Source: Vibrio stylophorae (GTDB lineage: Bacteria > Pseudomonadota > Gammaproteobacteria > Enterobacterales > Vibrionaceae). From it: a stretch of DNA of 64,000 bases. The stretch lies in assembly GCF_921293875.1 (NCBI RefSeq), contig NZ_CAKLDI010000001.1, forward strand, positions 2,791,915 to 2,855,914, read 5' to 3'. The position numbers and the translations under genes were made by a program. The notes below the pieces were generated by a model. That model did no database searches, was not told where the DNA came from, and worked only from the letters and a program-made list of their open reading frames with translations. Positions 40,588 through 50,983 of this stretch are shown here, piece after piece (the stretch's first letter is position 1; each line of letters begins with the position of its first letter).

Positions 40588-41746
40588 AGTGGTGATTGTT
40601 GATTGTCTTCGTACGCCCATGGGCCGCTCAAAAGAAGGCGCTTTTCGACATGTACGTGCAGAATCACTCGCAGCTGATCTCATGCGCGCCATGATGGCTC
40701 GCCACCCTGAACTTAGTGATAACGCATTAAGCGATATTTACTGGGGCTGCGTCCAGCAAACGCGTGAGCAAGGTTTCAATATCGCGCGCAATGCGGCGCT
40801 ACTTGCCGGTATCGCCAATACTGTCCCTGCCGTCACCGTCAACAGGCTTTGTGGCTCGGCGATGCAAGCGGTACATGATGCCAGTCGCGCTATTATGGTG
40901 GGTGATGCGCAGTGCTGCCTGGCCGGTGGCGTTGAACATATGGGGCATGTTGCCATGACTGATGGTATCGATTTTCACCCTCAGCTCAGTCGCCACCTGT
41001 CACAGGCCTCGCTGCAGATGGGACTTACCGCCGAAATGCTGGCGAGAATTCATGGCATTACACGCCAAGAGCAAGACGCCTTTGCCCTGCGCTCACATCA
41101 ACTTGCCCATGCTGCGCAGCAGCGCGGCGAGTTTGCCGAAGTGATCGCCCCACGCGAAGGACATGATGCGGACGGCAATCTCTATCAAGTTCATGATGAT
41201 GAGGTAATTCGTGCCGATGCGACCTTAGAACAGCTCAGCGCCCTTAAACCTGTATTTGATCCTGCCAATGGCACGGTGACCGCTGGTAATGCCTCAGCCC
41301 TGTCCGATGGCGCGGCAACCTTAATGCTGGCCAGCCGCCCCTTTGCTGAAAGTATGGGACTGCCCATTCGCGCAGCCGTTCGTGCAATGACAGTCACCGG
41401 CTGCGATCCAGCCATTATGGGTTATGGTCCAGTCCCTGCCACTCAGCAGTTACTGAAAAAAATGCATCTCAAAATGCGAGATATTGATGTGATTGAGCTC
41501 AATGAAGCCTTTGCCGCGCAAGCCATTCCCTGCGTTCGTGAGCTTGGATTGGCTGACCAGATCGATGATAAGGTGAATCTTCAAGGCGGCGCCATTGCGC
41601 TGGGTCATCCACTGGGTTGCTCCGGTGCCCGTATTCTGACCAACCTAGTACAAAACCTTGAGCTTAAAGATGGTGCCATGGGCATTGCCACTATGTGTAT
41701 TGGTCTGGGTCAGGGCATCGCTACGCTGATTGAGCGTCTCGATTAA
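40580..41746 (+). CDS. fadA: 3-ketoacyl-CoA thiolase
   Basis: 388 aa, the normal length. The nucleophilic Cys is in [14 protein letters not shown], and the acid-base residues are in [21 protein letters not shown] and CIGLGQG. It cleaves 3-ketoacyl-CoA to acetyl-CoA, completing the FadBA cycle. The start overlaps the end of fadB, so translation is coupled. A terminator follows. Confidence 0.97.
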   Translation: MHEVVIVDCLRTPMGRSKEGAFRHVRAESLAADLMRAMMARHPELSDNALSDIYWGCVQQTREQGFNIARNAALLAGIANTVPAVTVNRLCGSAMQAVHDASRAIMVGDAQCCLAGGVEHMGHVAMTDGIDFHPQLSRHLSQASLQMGLTAEMLARIHGITRQEQDAFALRSHQLAHAAQQRGEFAEVIAPREGHDADGNLYQVHDDEVIRADATLEQLSALKPVFDPANGTVTAGNASALSDGAATLMLASRPFAESMGLPIRAAVRAMTVTGCDPAIMGYGPVPATQQLLKKMHLKMRDIDVIELNEAFAAQAIPCVRELGLADQIDDKVNLQGGAIALGHPLGCSGARILTNLVQNLELKDGAMGIATMCIGLGQGIATLIERLD

Positions 41747-41766
41747 ACACCCAGATAACAAGCAAT

Positions 41767-41798
41767 AAAAAAGCCAGCATCAATGCTGGCTTTCTTTT
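41767..41798. terminator. Bidirectional terminator between fadA and rpoH
   Basis: AAAAAAGCCAGCAT-CA-ATGCTGGCTTTCTTTT stem. Confidence 0.88.
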
Positions 41799-41825
41799 CA
41801 CACCTTAAATCTAAAATAGGCAGGG

Positions 41826-42683
41826 TTAGATTTCATCACCTACAGCCAGTTTTAGCTTTTTCAATGCGTTTTTCTCAAGCTGACGAATACGCTCTGCTGA
41901 TACTTGGTAGTGATCCGCCAAATCTTGCAAAGTGGCTTTTGGATCATCCAACCAACGGGCGCGAATAATATGTTGGCTACGCTCATCCAGTGATGACAAG
42001 GCACGAGAGAGTTTATCCGTGGCGTGGTTTTCCCAGTTATCCGCTTCAATATTGGCTGCAAGATCGGAGCTTTTATCTTCAAGATAAAGCACGGGCGCGG
42101 CGATCATATCACCGCTGTCATCTTCCACTGGCATATCAAAGCCAGCATCTTGCGCCGATAGACGTGCTTCCATCTCACGCACATCTTTCACATCAACACC
42201 TAGCTCGCTGGCAACCATATTGACTTCAGCATCGCTAAACCAGCCAAGGCGTTGTTTATTTTTACGTAGATTGAAGAACAATTTACGCTGCGCTTTGGTC
42301 GTCGCCACTTTGACGATACGCCAGTTACGCAAAACATATTCATGAATTTCAGCTTTGATCCAGTGCACGGCAAAAGAGACCAAACGCACCCCTACTTCAG
42401 GGTTAAAACGTTTCACCGCCTTCATCAGGCCGATGTTGCCCTCTTGTACCAAGTCATTGAGTGGCAGGCCATAGCCTGAATAGCCACGAGCAATATGCAC
42501 AACAAAACGCAGGTGTGAGAGGATCAGCTGTTTTGCTGCCTCGATGTCACCATGGTAATGGAGACGTTCAGCCAGCTCGCGCTCCTGCTCAGCCGTGAGC
42601 ATGTCAAACTTGCTCACCTTCTGTAGATAGCTATCAATACTATCTTTTGGAACTAAAGCCATCGAATACATCTCAGTGCTCAT
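41826..42683 (-). CDS. rpoH: Heat-shock sigma factor RpoH (sigma-32)
   Basis: 285 aa. Region 2 is highly conserved ([58 protein letters not shown]), followed by the RpoH box ([17 protein letters not shown]) that distinguishes sigma-32. Region 4 ends it ([16 protein letters not shown]). It directs RNA polymerase to heat-shock promoters. It follows ftsX on the same strand after 93 bp, the usual gammaproteobacterial order. The first codons may form the mRNA thermometer known in E. coli, but I have not shown a structure. Confidence 0.97.
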   Translation of the reverse strand: MSTEMYSMALVPKDSIDSYLQKVSKFDMLTAEQERELAERLHYHGDIEAAKQLILSHLRFVVHIARGYSGYGLPLNDLVQEGNIGLMKAVKRFNPEVGVRLVSFAVHWIKAEIHEYVLRNWRIVKVATTKAQRKLFFNLRKNKQRLGWFSDAEVNMVASELGVDVKDVREMEARLSAQDAGFDMPVEDDSGDMIAAPVLYLEDKSSDLAANIEADNWENHATDKLSRALSSLDERSQHIIRARWLDDPKATLQDLADHYQVSAERIRQLEKNALKKLKLAVGDEI

Positions 42684-42776
42684 TGATTCTCCTCAAAGGA
42701 CATTCGGTCGATGATCAAAATCTAGCCTGTCATTATGAACGCAAACTGAAGCAAAGTTCAATCTATCGCTGCAATT

Positions 42777-43733
42777 TTATACCGGCTCAATTTCACGCAG
42801 ATGACGATTAGATGCCATCTTCGCCGCTAGCCACCCCATAATGGTGGCCACCATTAAGAGTAGTCCGGTCTCATCTAGGTTCAGTCCGATTAGCGAAAAG
42901 TTGCCATCATAGAGCGATGCCAAATGCGCCACCGCGCCATCGAGCAAAATAATTGCAATGGCGGTAAAGACCCAAGCAGTAGCGGCTGAAAGCAAACCGA
43001 ACCATACACCGGTATAAAGATAAGGCCGCAAAATAAAGCTATCTGTGGCCCCCACCAGCTTCATCACTTGAATTTCTTCTTTATGGCTAAGCACTTGCAA
43101 ACGCAGGGTGTTACCAATCACCAAGAACACCGCAGCAAGCATGATCACCACAAAGACAATCACCAAGCGCTCGGCCAAAGACTTAATCGCGGTAAGTCGC
43201 TGTAGCCAATCACTATCGAGGCGTACCTCATCCACCAGCACCTGCTCGCCAAGCTTTGCTGCTAAGGCTTGCGCCTTGCCATTTTGCTGCCACTCTGGTT
43301 TTGGCAAAATGATAAATACACCTGGCAGCGGGTTCTCTTGTAGCAAGGTCACCGACTCTTCAAAACCAACGTAATCGCGAAACTGACGTAAGCCCTCATC
43401 AGGTGACACGTAATCGATGCTTTCAATCTCCGGCCACATCGATAGCTCTTGCTGCAGATTTTCAATGCGCTCAGGCATGGCGTTTTTCAGCAAATAAGCA
43501 CTGAGCTGCGTGGGATGTTTCCAGCCAGAAGCCACCGAGGAGATATTCTTAGCCACCAAATAGAAAGTGGTCGGCAAAGTTAGCGCCAGCGCCAACACTA
43601 AAATCGTCAGTAGGCTACCCAGCGGACGTTGGCGAATATCATCAAAAGCTTGCTTGGCATGAATTTGATGCTGCGCAAAAAAGCCAACGCGCGCTGGCGC
43701 TTTTGCTTTGGCGGTACGCTTAGAACGCGCCAT
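42777..43733 (-). CDS. ftsX: Cell division protein FtsX
   Basis: 318 aa. A basic N-terminal tail ([14 protein letters not shown]) precedes the first membrane segment (LLTILVLALALTLPTTFYLV, about 43-62). A large periplasmic loop follows, then three more segments near the C-terminus (LVIVFVVIMLAAVFLVIG, TGVWFGLLSAATAWVF, LLLMVATIMGWLAAKMA). With FtsE it transmits a signal to periplasmic amidase activators such as EnvC. It overlaps ftsE by 14 nt. Confidence 0.96.
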   Translation of the reverse strand: MARSKRTAKAKAPARVGFFAQHQIHAKQAFDDIRQRPLGSLLTILVLALALTLPTTFYLVAKNISSVASGWKHPTQLSAYLLKNAMPERIENLQQELSMWPEIESIDYVSPDEGLRQFRDYVGFEESVTLLQENPLPGVFIILPKPEWQQNGKAQALAAKLGEQVLVDEVRLDSDWLQRLTAIKSLAERLVIVFVVIMLAAVFLVIGNTLRLQVLSHKEEIQVMKLVGATDSFILRPYLYTGVWFGLLSAATAWVFTAIAIILLDGAVAHLASLYDGNFSLIGLNLDETGLLLMVATIMGWLAAKMASNRHLREIEPV

Positions 43734-44391
43734 GAGTCACCTCACGTAAGTGGCCTTGTTGCAGATCAAAATGGCGGTGCTGATGTTGCCCGATCAAGGT
43801 TTGATCATGGGTGGCAATTAACACAGTCACGCCAGCTGCATTAAACTCTTCAAACAAAGACATAATTTGTCGCGACAACGCCGCATCCAAGTTACCGGTC
43901 GGTTCGTCCGCAAGTAATAACATGGGGCGATTGACAATCGCACGGGCAATCCCCACACGCTGCTGCTCACCACCGGAAAGCTGCATCGGCAAGCATTTGG
44001 TTTTATCCAATAAACCCACCTTATCCAGCGCGGCCATCACTCGTTTATTGGTTTCATGCTCTGGCATACCCTCAACGCGCAATGGCATCGCCACGTTTTC
44101 ATAAACCGTGCGATTAAGCAGCAATTTATGATCTTGGAAAATCACGCCGATACGACGACGTAAAAAAGGAATGTGCTTATTGGGAATCCGTGTAATGTCG
44201 TGGCCATTAAAGCGAATCGCGCCATCGGACGGGCGTTCAATGGCGCAAATAAGTTTCAACAGGGTACTTTTCCCTGCACCTGAGTGTCCGGTTAAAAAAG
44301 CAATGTCCTTCGGCGGCAGATGAAAATCCACCTTTTGCAGCGCTTGGCGACCGCCGCGATAAGCCTTGCTGACCTGTTGAAACTCAATCAC
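43720..44391 (-). CDS. ftsE: Cell division ATP-binding protein FtsE
   Basis: 223 aa ABC ATPase: Walker [13 protein letters not shown], signature [14 protein letters not shown], Walker [12 protein letters not shown] and switch His in IATHD. It pairs with FtsX at the division septum. The gene starts 3 nt after the ftsY stop and overlaps ftsX, giving the conserved ftsY-ftsE-ftsX operon. Confidence 0.97.
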   Translation of the reverse strand: MIEFQQVSKAYRGGRQALQKVDFHLPPKDIAFLTGHSGAGKSTLLKLICAIERPSDGAIRFNGHDITRIPNKHIPFLRRRIGVIFQDHKLLLNRTVYENVAMPLRVEGMPEHETNKRVMAALDKVGLLDKTKCLPMQLSGGEQQRVGIARAIVNRPMLLLADEPTGNLDAALSRQIMSLFEEFNAAGVTVLIATHDQTLIGQHQHRHFDLQQGHLREVTHGAF

Positions 44392-44394
44392 TCG

Positions 44395-46179
44395 CTACTC
44401 CTCGCGACTAAATAGTGCCTCGATAAAATCGTTGGCATCAAATGGGCGCAAATCATCAATACCTTCACCAATGCCGATAAAGCGAATTGGAATTGCAAAC
44501 TGATCTGCGAGCGCAAAAATCACCCCACCTTTGGCAGTACCGTCCAATTTGGTCAAGGTAATGCCAGTCACAGGCGCCACTTCGCTAAATAGCTTGGTTT
44601 GGCTAATCGCATTTTGACCCGTGCTAGCATCAATGGTCAGCATAATTTCATGCGGCGCACTGTCATCTAATTTCTTCATTACTCTAACGATTTTGCGCAG
44701 CTCTTCCATCAAATTCGATTTGTTTTGCAAGCGGCCTGCGGTATCTGCAATCACCACATCAATGTTGCGTGCTTTTGCAGCTTGAATCGCATCGAAAATC
44801 ACGGAGGCGCTATCAGCACCAGTATGCTGTGCAACCACAGGAACGTCGTTACGCTCACCCCAAACTTGCAACTGCTCAACCGCCGCTGCGCGGAAGGTAT
44901 CACCAGCGGCCAACATCACTGATTTACCTTCACTTTGGAATTTCTTCGCCAGCTTACCAATGGTGGTGGTTTTACCCACGCCATTGACGCCAACCATCAA
45001 AATGACATAAGGCTTGTGTGCTTCGATTTGCAGTGGCGCATCCACGCGATTGAGCATGCCGGCCATTTCATCTTTCAGCAGGCCATACAGTGCTTCTGCG
45101 TTTTTGAGCTGACCACGACTGGCTTTATCCGTCAGGGTATTGATGATTTTTTGTGTGGTATCCATGCCCACATCGGCAATGAGTAGCTGCTCTTCTAGCT
45201 CTTCATAGAGATCGTCATCAATCTGCTTGCCTTTAAATAGGCTAAAGAAACCCGAGCCAATATTGCTGCGTGTTTTACTCAAACCACGACGAAGACGAGC
45301 AAAGAAACCCGCTTTCTTTTCAGCTGGCGCTTCTTCGACAACAGAAGCAACTTCAACGCTCTCTTCAGCGGCAACAGTTGCGTTTACAGCCTCAGTTTCT
45401 ACTACAGCAACCTCTTCCTCTGCAGTAACAGCTTCTTCGACTTCCTGCGTCTCTTCGACTACTGCTTCTGTTGTAACGTCAGTACTTGATTCAGCGACCT
45501 CCGCGGCCGGTTCAATTTCTTCAAGGATGACTGGCGTGTCTTCAAGCGGCTCAGACTCAAGCGCCTGCGCTTCGCAGCTTTCAACCTCAGCTTGTTCCGC
45601 AACATCTTCGCTCGCGACCACTTCAACTGATTCAGTCATCGTCACTTCAGCAATCACTTCAGGCTCAGCAGCTTCAGGCGCTTGTGCTTCAACTTGCGCA
45701 GCCGCATGGTCAATGACCGCATCATGAGTCTCTGGTACTACGTCAGCCTCAGCTTTTACGTCGTGTTCAGTTTCTGCTTGGTTTTCGGCTTGCTCTTCAG
45801 CTTTACCTTCGATTTCAACTTCCGCAGCAACAGCATCAGACTCAACGACAGCTTGCGCTTCGGGCTGCGCAAGCTCAGCATTCACATCAACATTGTCTTC
45901 CGCTTTGAGTTCAGCATGGGTATCAGCCGCGTGGTCTTGCTCTGCAATCACATCTTGCGCAGTCTCAACCTCTTGCGCCGCAGTCACTTCTGGAGAAAGA
46001 ATTTCAGGAGATAGCGCCTCAGGAGCTTGAGATTCAATACTTGACGTGACGTCATCGGTCACAGATGAGGCATCATTTTCTACCTCATTCACTGCTTGTT
46101 CAGTGCTTGCTGTTTCTTCCTGCTCTTTCTTTCCGAAGCCGAACCAAGAAAATAACCCGCGTTTCTTCTTTTCTGCCAT
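44395..46179 (-). CDS. ftsY: Signal recognition particle receptor FtsY
   Basis: 594 aa, longer than E. coli FtsY (497). The first ~290 residues are a low-complexity acidic region rich in Glu, Ala and Val, which keeps FtsY at the membrane in other species. The N and GTPase (NG) domains follow: FFARLRRGLSKTRSNIGSG, GVNGVGKTTTIGKL, DTFRAAAVEQL, DTAGRLQ and TKLDGTAKGG. It docks ribosome-SRP complexes for cotranslational insertion. The ATG at 46179 follows TTAGGG; a TTG two codons earlier is unlikely. Confidence 0.96.
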   Translation of the reverse strand: MAEKKKRGLFSWFGFGKKEQEETASTEQAVNEVENDASSVTDDVTSSIESQAPEALSPEILSPEVTAAQEVETAQDVIAEQDHAADTHAELKAEDNVDVNAELAQPEAQAVVESDAVAAEVEIEGKAEEQAENQAETEHDVKAEADVVPETHDAVIDHAAAQVEAQAPEAAEPEVIAEVTMTESVEVVASEDVAEQAEVESCEAQALESEPLEDTPVILEEIEPAAEVAESSTDVTTEAVVEETQEVEEAVTAEEEVAVVETEAVNATVAAEESVEVASVVEEAPAEKKAGFFARLRRGLSKTRSNIGSGFFSLFKGKQIDDDLYEELEEQLLIADVGMDTTQKIINTLTDKASRGQLKNAEALYGLLKDEMAGMLNRVDAPLQIEAHKPYVILMVGVNGVGKTTTIGKLAKKFQSEGKSVMLAAGDTFRAAAVEQLQVWGERNDVPVVAQHTGADSASVIFDAIQAAKARNIDVVIADTAGRLQNKSNLMEELRKIVRVMKKLDDSAPHEIMLTIDASTGQNAISQTKLFSEVAPVTGITLTKLDGTAKGGVIFALADQFAIPIRFIGIGEGIDDLRPFDANDFIEALFSREE

Positions 46180-46261
46180 TGGCAAACCCTAACCTTTGGT
46201 TGATACAATAATGACGCACAATTGGTTTATGGTATCACTTTCTCTACGGGCAAAAAATTCT

Positions 46262-46888
46262 ATGGCGCCACGTCCTCGACATATTTCTCGCAGTGCGCCT
46301 CGCGCTGCATCACAAAAACCCACTGGGCAGATTCGAATTATCGCCGGACAGTGGCGTGGCCGTAAGCTACCAGTGCATGATGCACAAGGGTTGCGTCCCA
46401 CCACAGACCGAGTCAAAGAGACGCTATTTAACTGGTTGATGCAGAAAGTGCGCGGCGCCCGTTGTTTGGATCTCTTTGCCGGTAGCGGTGGTTTGGGATT
46501 TGAAGCGCTGTCTCGCTATGCCAGTGAAGTGGACTTTGTTGAGAAGGAGTCGCTCGCGGCTAACCAACTCAAACAAAACCTCGCTAGTTTGAAGTGTGAA
46601 CAAGGACGCGTGCACCACACTGATGCGCTGCAATTTTTGCAGCAACCCGCAAAACCTTATGATCTGGTGTTTCTTGACCCACCTTTTCACCAAAATCTAC
46701 TGGCTGATGCCTTGGCTTTGTTGCAACAATCGGGTTGGCTTCATGAGGGGAGCTGGATCTATATCGAAACCGAACGCGATTTAGCCCTCACACTTCCGGC
46801 ACATTGGCACTGTCATCGCGATAAAACGGCAGGCCAAGTCCATTATCGACTTTATCAATGCGAGCAGAAAAATGACGACGTTCTTTAA
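46262..46888 (+). CDS. rsmD: 16S rRNA (guanine(966)-N(2))-methyltransferase
   Basis: 208 aa from the ATG at 46262; the reading frame is open to 46196, but family similarity begins near GQIRIIAGQWRGRKLPV. The methyltransferase motifs are LDLFAGSGGLGFEALSR for S-adenosylmethionine binding and DLVFLDPPFHQN (DPPF), which defines N2-guanine methylases. It modifies G966 of 16S rRNA in the 30S subunit. It is divergent from ftsY, as in E. coli. The start is uncertain because no ribosome site stands out. Confidence 0.93.
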   Translation: MAPRPRHISRSAPRAASQKPTGQIRIIAGQWRGRKLPVHDAQGLRPTTDRVKETLFNWLMQKVRGARCLDLFAGSGGLGFEALSRYASEVDFVEKESLAANQLKQNLASLKCEQGRVHHTDALQFLQQPAKPYDLVFLDPPFHQNLLADALALLQQSGWLHEGSWIYIETERDLALTLPAHWHCHRDKTAGQVHYRLYQCEQKNDDVL

Positions 46889-47174
46889 TTGGCTAGCCAA
46901 GCTGGGTATGTTGGCGGTTTGGGGATTGTGGAGTTATAACTGGTTTGTTCCACTTGAGGGGCTAGCCAGTGCCATTCTTACGGGTATGGGCTTTCTCGTA
47001 CTAGTCTTGCATCTACTTCAAGTGGCGCTAGCAGCCAGCGCAGTGAAAGCGATGAAACAGCAGATGACCGCTTGGGATAAGCTCAATGTACTACTGTTTG
47101 GTACTTTTGGTTTAATCGATATTCGCCGCAAGTACCTGCAAATGCCTAATGACAACAGCGTCAAAGCACCTTAA
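46872..47174 (+). CDS. yhhL: DUF1145 membrane protein YhhL
   Basis: 100 aa with two or three hydrophobic segments (LGMLAVWGLWSYNWFVPL, LASAILTGMGFLVLVLHLLQVAL). It matches the DUF1145 family, a small inner-membrane protein of unknown role found directly after rsmD. The start overlaps the end of rsmD by 17 nt. Confidence 0.85.
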   Translation: MTTFFNWLAKLGMLAVWGLWSYNWFVPLEGLASAILTGMGFLVLVLHLLQVALAASAVKAMKQQMTAWDKLNVLLFGTFGLIDIRRKYLQMPNDNSVKAP

Positions 47175-47220
47175 GTCAAAGTGCCTAAATTGCGCGTACA
47201 TCTCCCCATTCTCTGGGCAT

Positions 47221-47250
47221 AAAAAAATCCGCTATCACAGCGGATTTTTT
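47221..47250. terminator. Bidirectional terminator
   Basis: AAAAAATCCGCT-ATCAC-AGCGGATTTTTT between yhhL and the DUF3332 gene. Confidence 0.88.
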
Positions 47251-47283
47251 GTATTCATTCTAATCAAACATGCCAGTGGCACA

Positions 47284-47817
47284 TTAGATCATTCGCTCCG
47301 CTGCATAGGCTTGAAGCTCAGCTTGGCTGATTTCACCCATCAATACATCATCGATGTAAAGATGCATCATCTCACCCACACGTACGCCGTGAACTTTTTG
47401 CGTCACCCCATCTTCATAGGTGACTTGCATGCTAATGGCGTTATCTTCCACTGATAGCCATTGGGCTGATTTCACCTGTGGTGCATCGATTTTTGCCAAT
47501 GGTGGGCGGGTTAAATCGCTGTCCACTTTTGAGTTTACTTTGAAAATGGCGCCAACAGGCTGATCCACAACCGCAGGTGATTTACCTGTGATGATGTTTT
47601 TACCAGTCCAAAACTCAATGGTGTTAAACAGGAAAAGATCGACTGTCGCAGCAGCACTGTAGACAGGTGACAACAACATAAACAAACCTGCACGTGCATA
47701 GCGGTTATCCACCACACTCAAGTTTGCTTTGGTCACTAGCTGGCTTAGACCCATTTGGCCCATACAGCCAGTCAGTAGCGTTGTTGCCAATGCAGCGGCA
47801 ACCAATGATTTACGCAT
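47284..47817 (-). CDS. DUF3332 family lipoprotein
   Basis: 177 aa from the ATG at 47817, which has a purine-rich GAGGAGTATAAAG-type site upstream. MRKSLVAAALATTLLTGC is a lipoprotein signal with lipobox LTG|C. The middle (ARAGLFMLLSPVYSAAATVDLFLFNTIEFWTGKN, about 42-75) contains a hydrophobic patch typical of DUF3332. The C-terminal half is a beta-rich domain. Function is unknown; related proteins are common in Vibrio envelopes. It is a single gene closed by a shared terminator. Confidence 0.82.
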   Translation of the reverse strand: MRKSLVAAALATTLLTGCMGQMGLSQLVTKANLSVVDNRYARAGLFMLLSPVYSAAATVDLFLFNTIEFWTGKNIITGKSPAVVDQPVGAIFKVNSKVDSDLTRPPLAKIDAPQVKSAQWLSVEDNAISMQVTYEDGVTQKVHGVRVGEMMHLYIDDVLMGEISQAELQAYAAERMI

Positions 47818-48021
47818 CGCTTTATACTCCTCGAAAAAAAGCGGCGCGATTATATAGTGGCGAAAAAAAATGCATATCAAAAAATCGTTAAGGTGACGAT
47901 TTTTATGATTCTCTAAGCAACTGCGGATGCAACAACAGATTCGATACAGTCAACCCTGAAACTGTCGCACTTTTGGCCAAAGCTGCGTAGAATGCGCAGC
48001 CGATTCATGGGGAGTAAAACA

Positions 48022-49209
48022 ATGCAACAGCAACAAGTGATCATCATTGGTGCCGGCGCGGCAGGCTTGATGTGCGCAGCAACCGCAGGTTATCGCGGCA
48101 AACAAGTCCTAGTGCTGGATAACGCTAAACAAGCCGGACGCAAAGTGCTGATCAGTGGCGGCGGTCGTTGCAACTTCACCAACCATGATGTGAGCGCGCA
48201 CAACTATCTCTGTGCTAATCCTCATTTCACCAAAAGTGCGCTGGCGCGTTTTTCTAACCGTGATTTTATTGAATTGGTTGAGCGCCATGGCATCGATTAC
48301 GAAACCCGTGATCATGGCCAACTGTTTTGCTTGGATAGCGCCAAGGATATCGTCAATCTGCTGCTCACCGAGTGTGAGTGGGCTGGCGCGCAAATTCAGC
48401 TGCGCACCGAAATTCTCAGCATTACTAAACATCCTGAGCAAGGGTTTGTCGTAACCACCAGCAATGGTGACTATCACTGTGAACAACTGGTGATCGCCAC
48501 GGGTGGTTTATCCATGCCCAAACTGGGCGCGACGCCTCTGGGTTATCGTATTGCCGAACAATTTGGTATGGCGCTTTGCCCAACACGCGCAGGTCTTGTG
48601 CCCTTTACCCTACATGATCATGATAAAGAGCAGCTCGCAGCACTGTCAGGCATTGCGGTGCACAGTCGCATTACACCTGCGCAGGGACCAAGCTTTGAAG
48701 AGAACCTGCTATTTACCCATCGCGGCCTATCTGGTCCTGCGATTTTACAAGTTTCCTCTTACTGGCAAGCCGGCCAAGCCATTAGCGTTGACCTCTATCC
48801 ACAGGGTGATATTGAAACTGCACTCAAAGCAATGGCAGAAAAACATGGCAACCTAAGCGTCAAAAACGCCCTCTCTCGCTGCCTGCCAAAACGTTTAATC
48901 GAAGCTCTCGTCTCAGCACACGCATGGCGCGAATTCAGCTTAAAGCAGATGCAGCATGCCGACTGGGATGCACTCAAAGCGCAGATTCATCAATGGCAAG
49001 TCAGCCCCAATGGTACAGAGGGCTATCGCACCGCGGAAGTCACTCTGGGCGGCGTGGATACCGATGGTTTGTCTTCTAAAACCATGGAAAGTAAAACCGT
49101 ACCGGGTCTGTACTTTGTTGGCGAGGTAATGGATGTCACCGGCTGGCTCGGCGGTTATAACTTCCAATGGGCTTGGAGCTCAGGGTATTGCTGCGGCTTA
49201 AGCCTTTAG
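48022..49209 (+). CDS. BaiN/YhiN family NAD(P)/FAD-dependent oxidoreductase
   Basis: 395 aa from the ATG at 48022 with GGGGAG 8 nt upstream. FAD-binding Rossmann motif at the N-terminus (VIIIGAGAAGLMCA), then AGRKVLISGGGRCNFTN, the family signature, and a C-terminal GLYFVGEVMDVTGWLGGYNFQWAWSSG (about 365-390). Proteins of this HI0933-like family are flavoproteins of unclear substrate; BaiN was named for a possible bile-acid activity in a clostridium. It is monocistronic. Confidence 0.9.
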   Translation: MQQQQVIIIGAGAAGLMCAATAGYRGKQVLVLDNAKQAGRKVLISGGGRCNFTNHDVSAHNYLCANPHFTKSALARFSNRDFIELVERHGIDYETRDHGQLFCLDSAKDIVNLLLTECEWAGAQIQLRTEILSITKHPEQGFVVTTSNGDYHCEQLVIATGGLSMPKLGATPLGYRIAEQFGMALCPTRAGLVPFTLHDHDKEQLAALSGIAVHSRITPAQGPSFEENLLFTHRGLSGPAILQVSSYWQAGQAISVDLYPQGDIETALKAMAEKHGNLSVKNALSRCLPKRLIEALVSAHAWREFSLKQMQHADWDALKAQIHQWQVSPNGTEGYRTAEVTLGGVDTDGLSSKTMESKTVPGLYFVGEVMDVTGWLGGYNFQWAWSSGYCCGLSL

Positions 49210-49270
49210 GGTTGTGTTGAGACAATAAAGATTGCCCGTAAGCAATAAAGTTAGCGCCTTTCATCGAAAT

Positions 49271-49302
49271 AAAAAATGAGCGACTCAGTCGCTCATTTTT
49301 TT
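49271..49302. terminator. Bidirectional terminator
   Basis: AAAAATGAGCGACT-CAGTCGCTCATTTTTTT hairpin between converging genes. Confidence 0.88.
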
Positions 49303-49320
49303 ATCACGTCACTTGAATAT

Positions 49321-49974
49321 TTATAGCTGTGAATGTGCGTTGAGCGGTGCCCAATCAAATAGCAAGTAAGCATCATGGACCCCTTGCAAGAACATCTGAG
49401 TGCCGATCACAGTCAAAATTAATCCCATTAAACGAGAGATCACCGAGACCAAATCCGGCCCCAGAATCGCCATCAAACGTTTACCTGATAAAAAGCAAAG
49501 AAGCGTGATCACGCAAAGCACCGCAAAGGCAATCAAGGTGGTAATGATATGACCCACACCGCCAGCCGCAGAGAAGTTCATCGCTGTGGCAATGGTGCCG
49601 GGGCCGGCCAAAATTGGAATCGCTAGAGGTGAAATCGCCAAATGACTGGCGTCGCTCTCTTGCTCGTTGGCTTGATGCAACTGCGAACTACCACCTTGCA
49701 ACATGTGATAACCGATCAGCGCCACCAGCACACCACCCGCTAAACGCAGCGCAGGTAAGGTAATACCAAAGAGATGAAACAAGCCCTTACCAATCAAGCT
49801 AAAGACCGCAATGATAAGAAACGCACTCAAAATGGCCTGAAATGCCACCTTGCGCTGAGTGGCAGCCGCTAGACTACCGGTCAAACCCACGAAAACTGCG
49901 GTATTGGCGATGGGATTCATCACCGCAAAGAACCCCATAAATGCGGTCACTGCAGTGGTTATAAGATCGCTCAT
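49321..49974 (-). CDS. MarC family inner-membrane protein (YhgN-like)
   Basis: 217 aa with six hydrophobic segments. Family motifs are AVMNPIANTAVFVGLTG near the N-terminus and AIPILAGPGTIATAMNFSAA in the middle. MarC-type proteins look like LysE-type exporters, but no substrate has been established, and the early link to antibiotic resistance was withdrawn. The start is the first ATG of the frame. It is monocistronic and divergent from ycdX. Confidence 0.9.
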   Translation of the reverse strand: MSDLITTAVTAFMGFFAVMNPIANTAVFVGLTGSLAAATQRKVAFQAILSAFLIIAVFSLIGKGLFHLFGITLPALRLAGGVLVALIGYHMLQGGSSQLHQANEQESDASHLAISPLAIPILAGPGTIATAMNFSAAGGVGHIITTLIAFAVLCVITLLCFLSGKRLMAILGPDLVSVISRLMGLILTVIGTQMFLQGVHDAYLLFDWAPLNAHSQL

Positions 49975-50140
49975 TCTTCCCCCTAAAAATGCGTCTCAAA
50001 TTGAGTTAAAGTATAGAAATAGAACAGATTGACGTATGGTCTTATCTATCTGAATCATCTTTTATAAACCATACGCTGTTATCTTACCGCGTTTTGCTCG
50101 TCACGCGCGCTTTCACTTCCATTGAATAAGGACAGTCAGA

Positions 50141-50896
50141 ATGCAGTTGGTTGTCGATACCCATACCCACACCTATGCCAGTGGCCATGCTTACAGCACC
50201 TTGCTTGAAAATGCACAGGCAGCAACCGAGCAAGGTCTACAACTCTTTTGCACCACAGATCACGCAGGATCCATGCCTGGCGCGCCCTATTATTGGTTCT
50301 TCATTAACCAACGGGTGATTCCGCGCAAACTGCATGGGGTTGGGGTGCTTCGCGGGGTTGAGGCCAATCTACTTAATGTGCAAGGCGACATCGATATACC
50401 GCTCGAGGTCGATCCGCACTTAGATTGGGTAATCGCCAGCTTTCATGAGCCGGTGTTTCGCCCACAGTCAGCCAAGGAACATACCGAAGCACTACTTCGT
50501 GTCATTGAGTCAGGCCGCGTCGATGCACTGGGGCATTTAGGGAACCCCAATTTTGATTTCGATTTTGCGGAAGTGGTGAGCTGCGCCAAAGCGCATCACG
50601 TGGCGATTGAGATCAATAACAGTTCATTAAAAGGCATTAGCCGCGTCGGCAGCCAAAGCCGCTGCCGCGCGATCGCGGAAGAAGTGATTCGCCAAGGCGG
50701 CCTCCTGACCACAGGCACAGATGCGCATTTTTGTACCGACATTGGTCAATTTGCGCCAACGCAAACGCTATTGTCTGAGCTCAATGTGGAGACTCAGCAA
50801 GTGATCACCCACAGCGTGCCGCAATTTCTTCACTTTTTAAATCAGCGCGGTCACCACGCCTGCGCTGATGAATTTGCCGCACGCTTTGATTTGTAA
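50141..50896 (+). CDS. ycdX: PHP-domain phosphatase YcdX
   Basis: 251 aa, near the 245 aa of E. coli YcdX. The metal-binding pattern of the PHP superfamily is complete: [12 protein letters not shown] at the start, [38 protein letters not shown] and a late GTDAHF. The trinuclear-zinc family hydrolyses phosphate esters and is linked to swarming in E. coli. It is a single gene with its own terminator. Confidence 0.92.
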   Translation: MQLVVDTHTHTYASGHAYSTLLENAQAATEQGLQLFCTTDHAGSMPGAPYYWFFINQRVIPRKLHGVGVLRGVEANLLNVQGDIDIPLEVDPHLDWVIASFHEPVFRPQSAKEHTEALLRVIESGRVDALGHLGNPNFDFDFAEVVSCAKAHHVAIEINNSSLKGISRVGSQSRCRAIAEEVIRQGGLLTTGTDAHFCTDIGQFAPTQTLLSELNVETQQVITHSVPQFLHFLNQRGHHACADEFAARFDL

Positions 50897-50931
50897 TCTT
50901 GAGTGAAAGCGAAAGTTCAACACTAAAAACA

Positions 50932-50960
50932 ACAAAGCCCGCAATTGCGGGCTTTGCTTT
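50932..50960. terminator. Bidirectional terminator
   Basis: CAAAGCCCGC-AATT-GCGGGCTTTG stem between ycdX and the esterase gene. Confidence 0.85.
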
Positions 50961-50983
50961 ATTCTGCGGCGTCAGTAACAGCC

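Noticed and set aside
42684-42776. RNA thermometer in the rpoH leader
   Set aside because: Known in E. coli, but I could not draw a convincing pairing of the start region by eye here.
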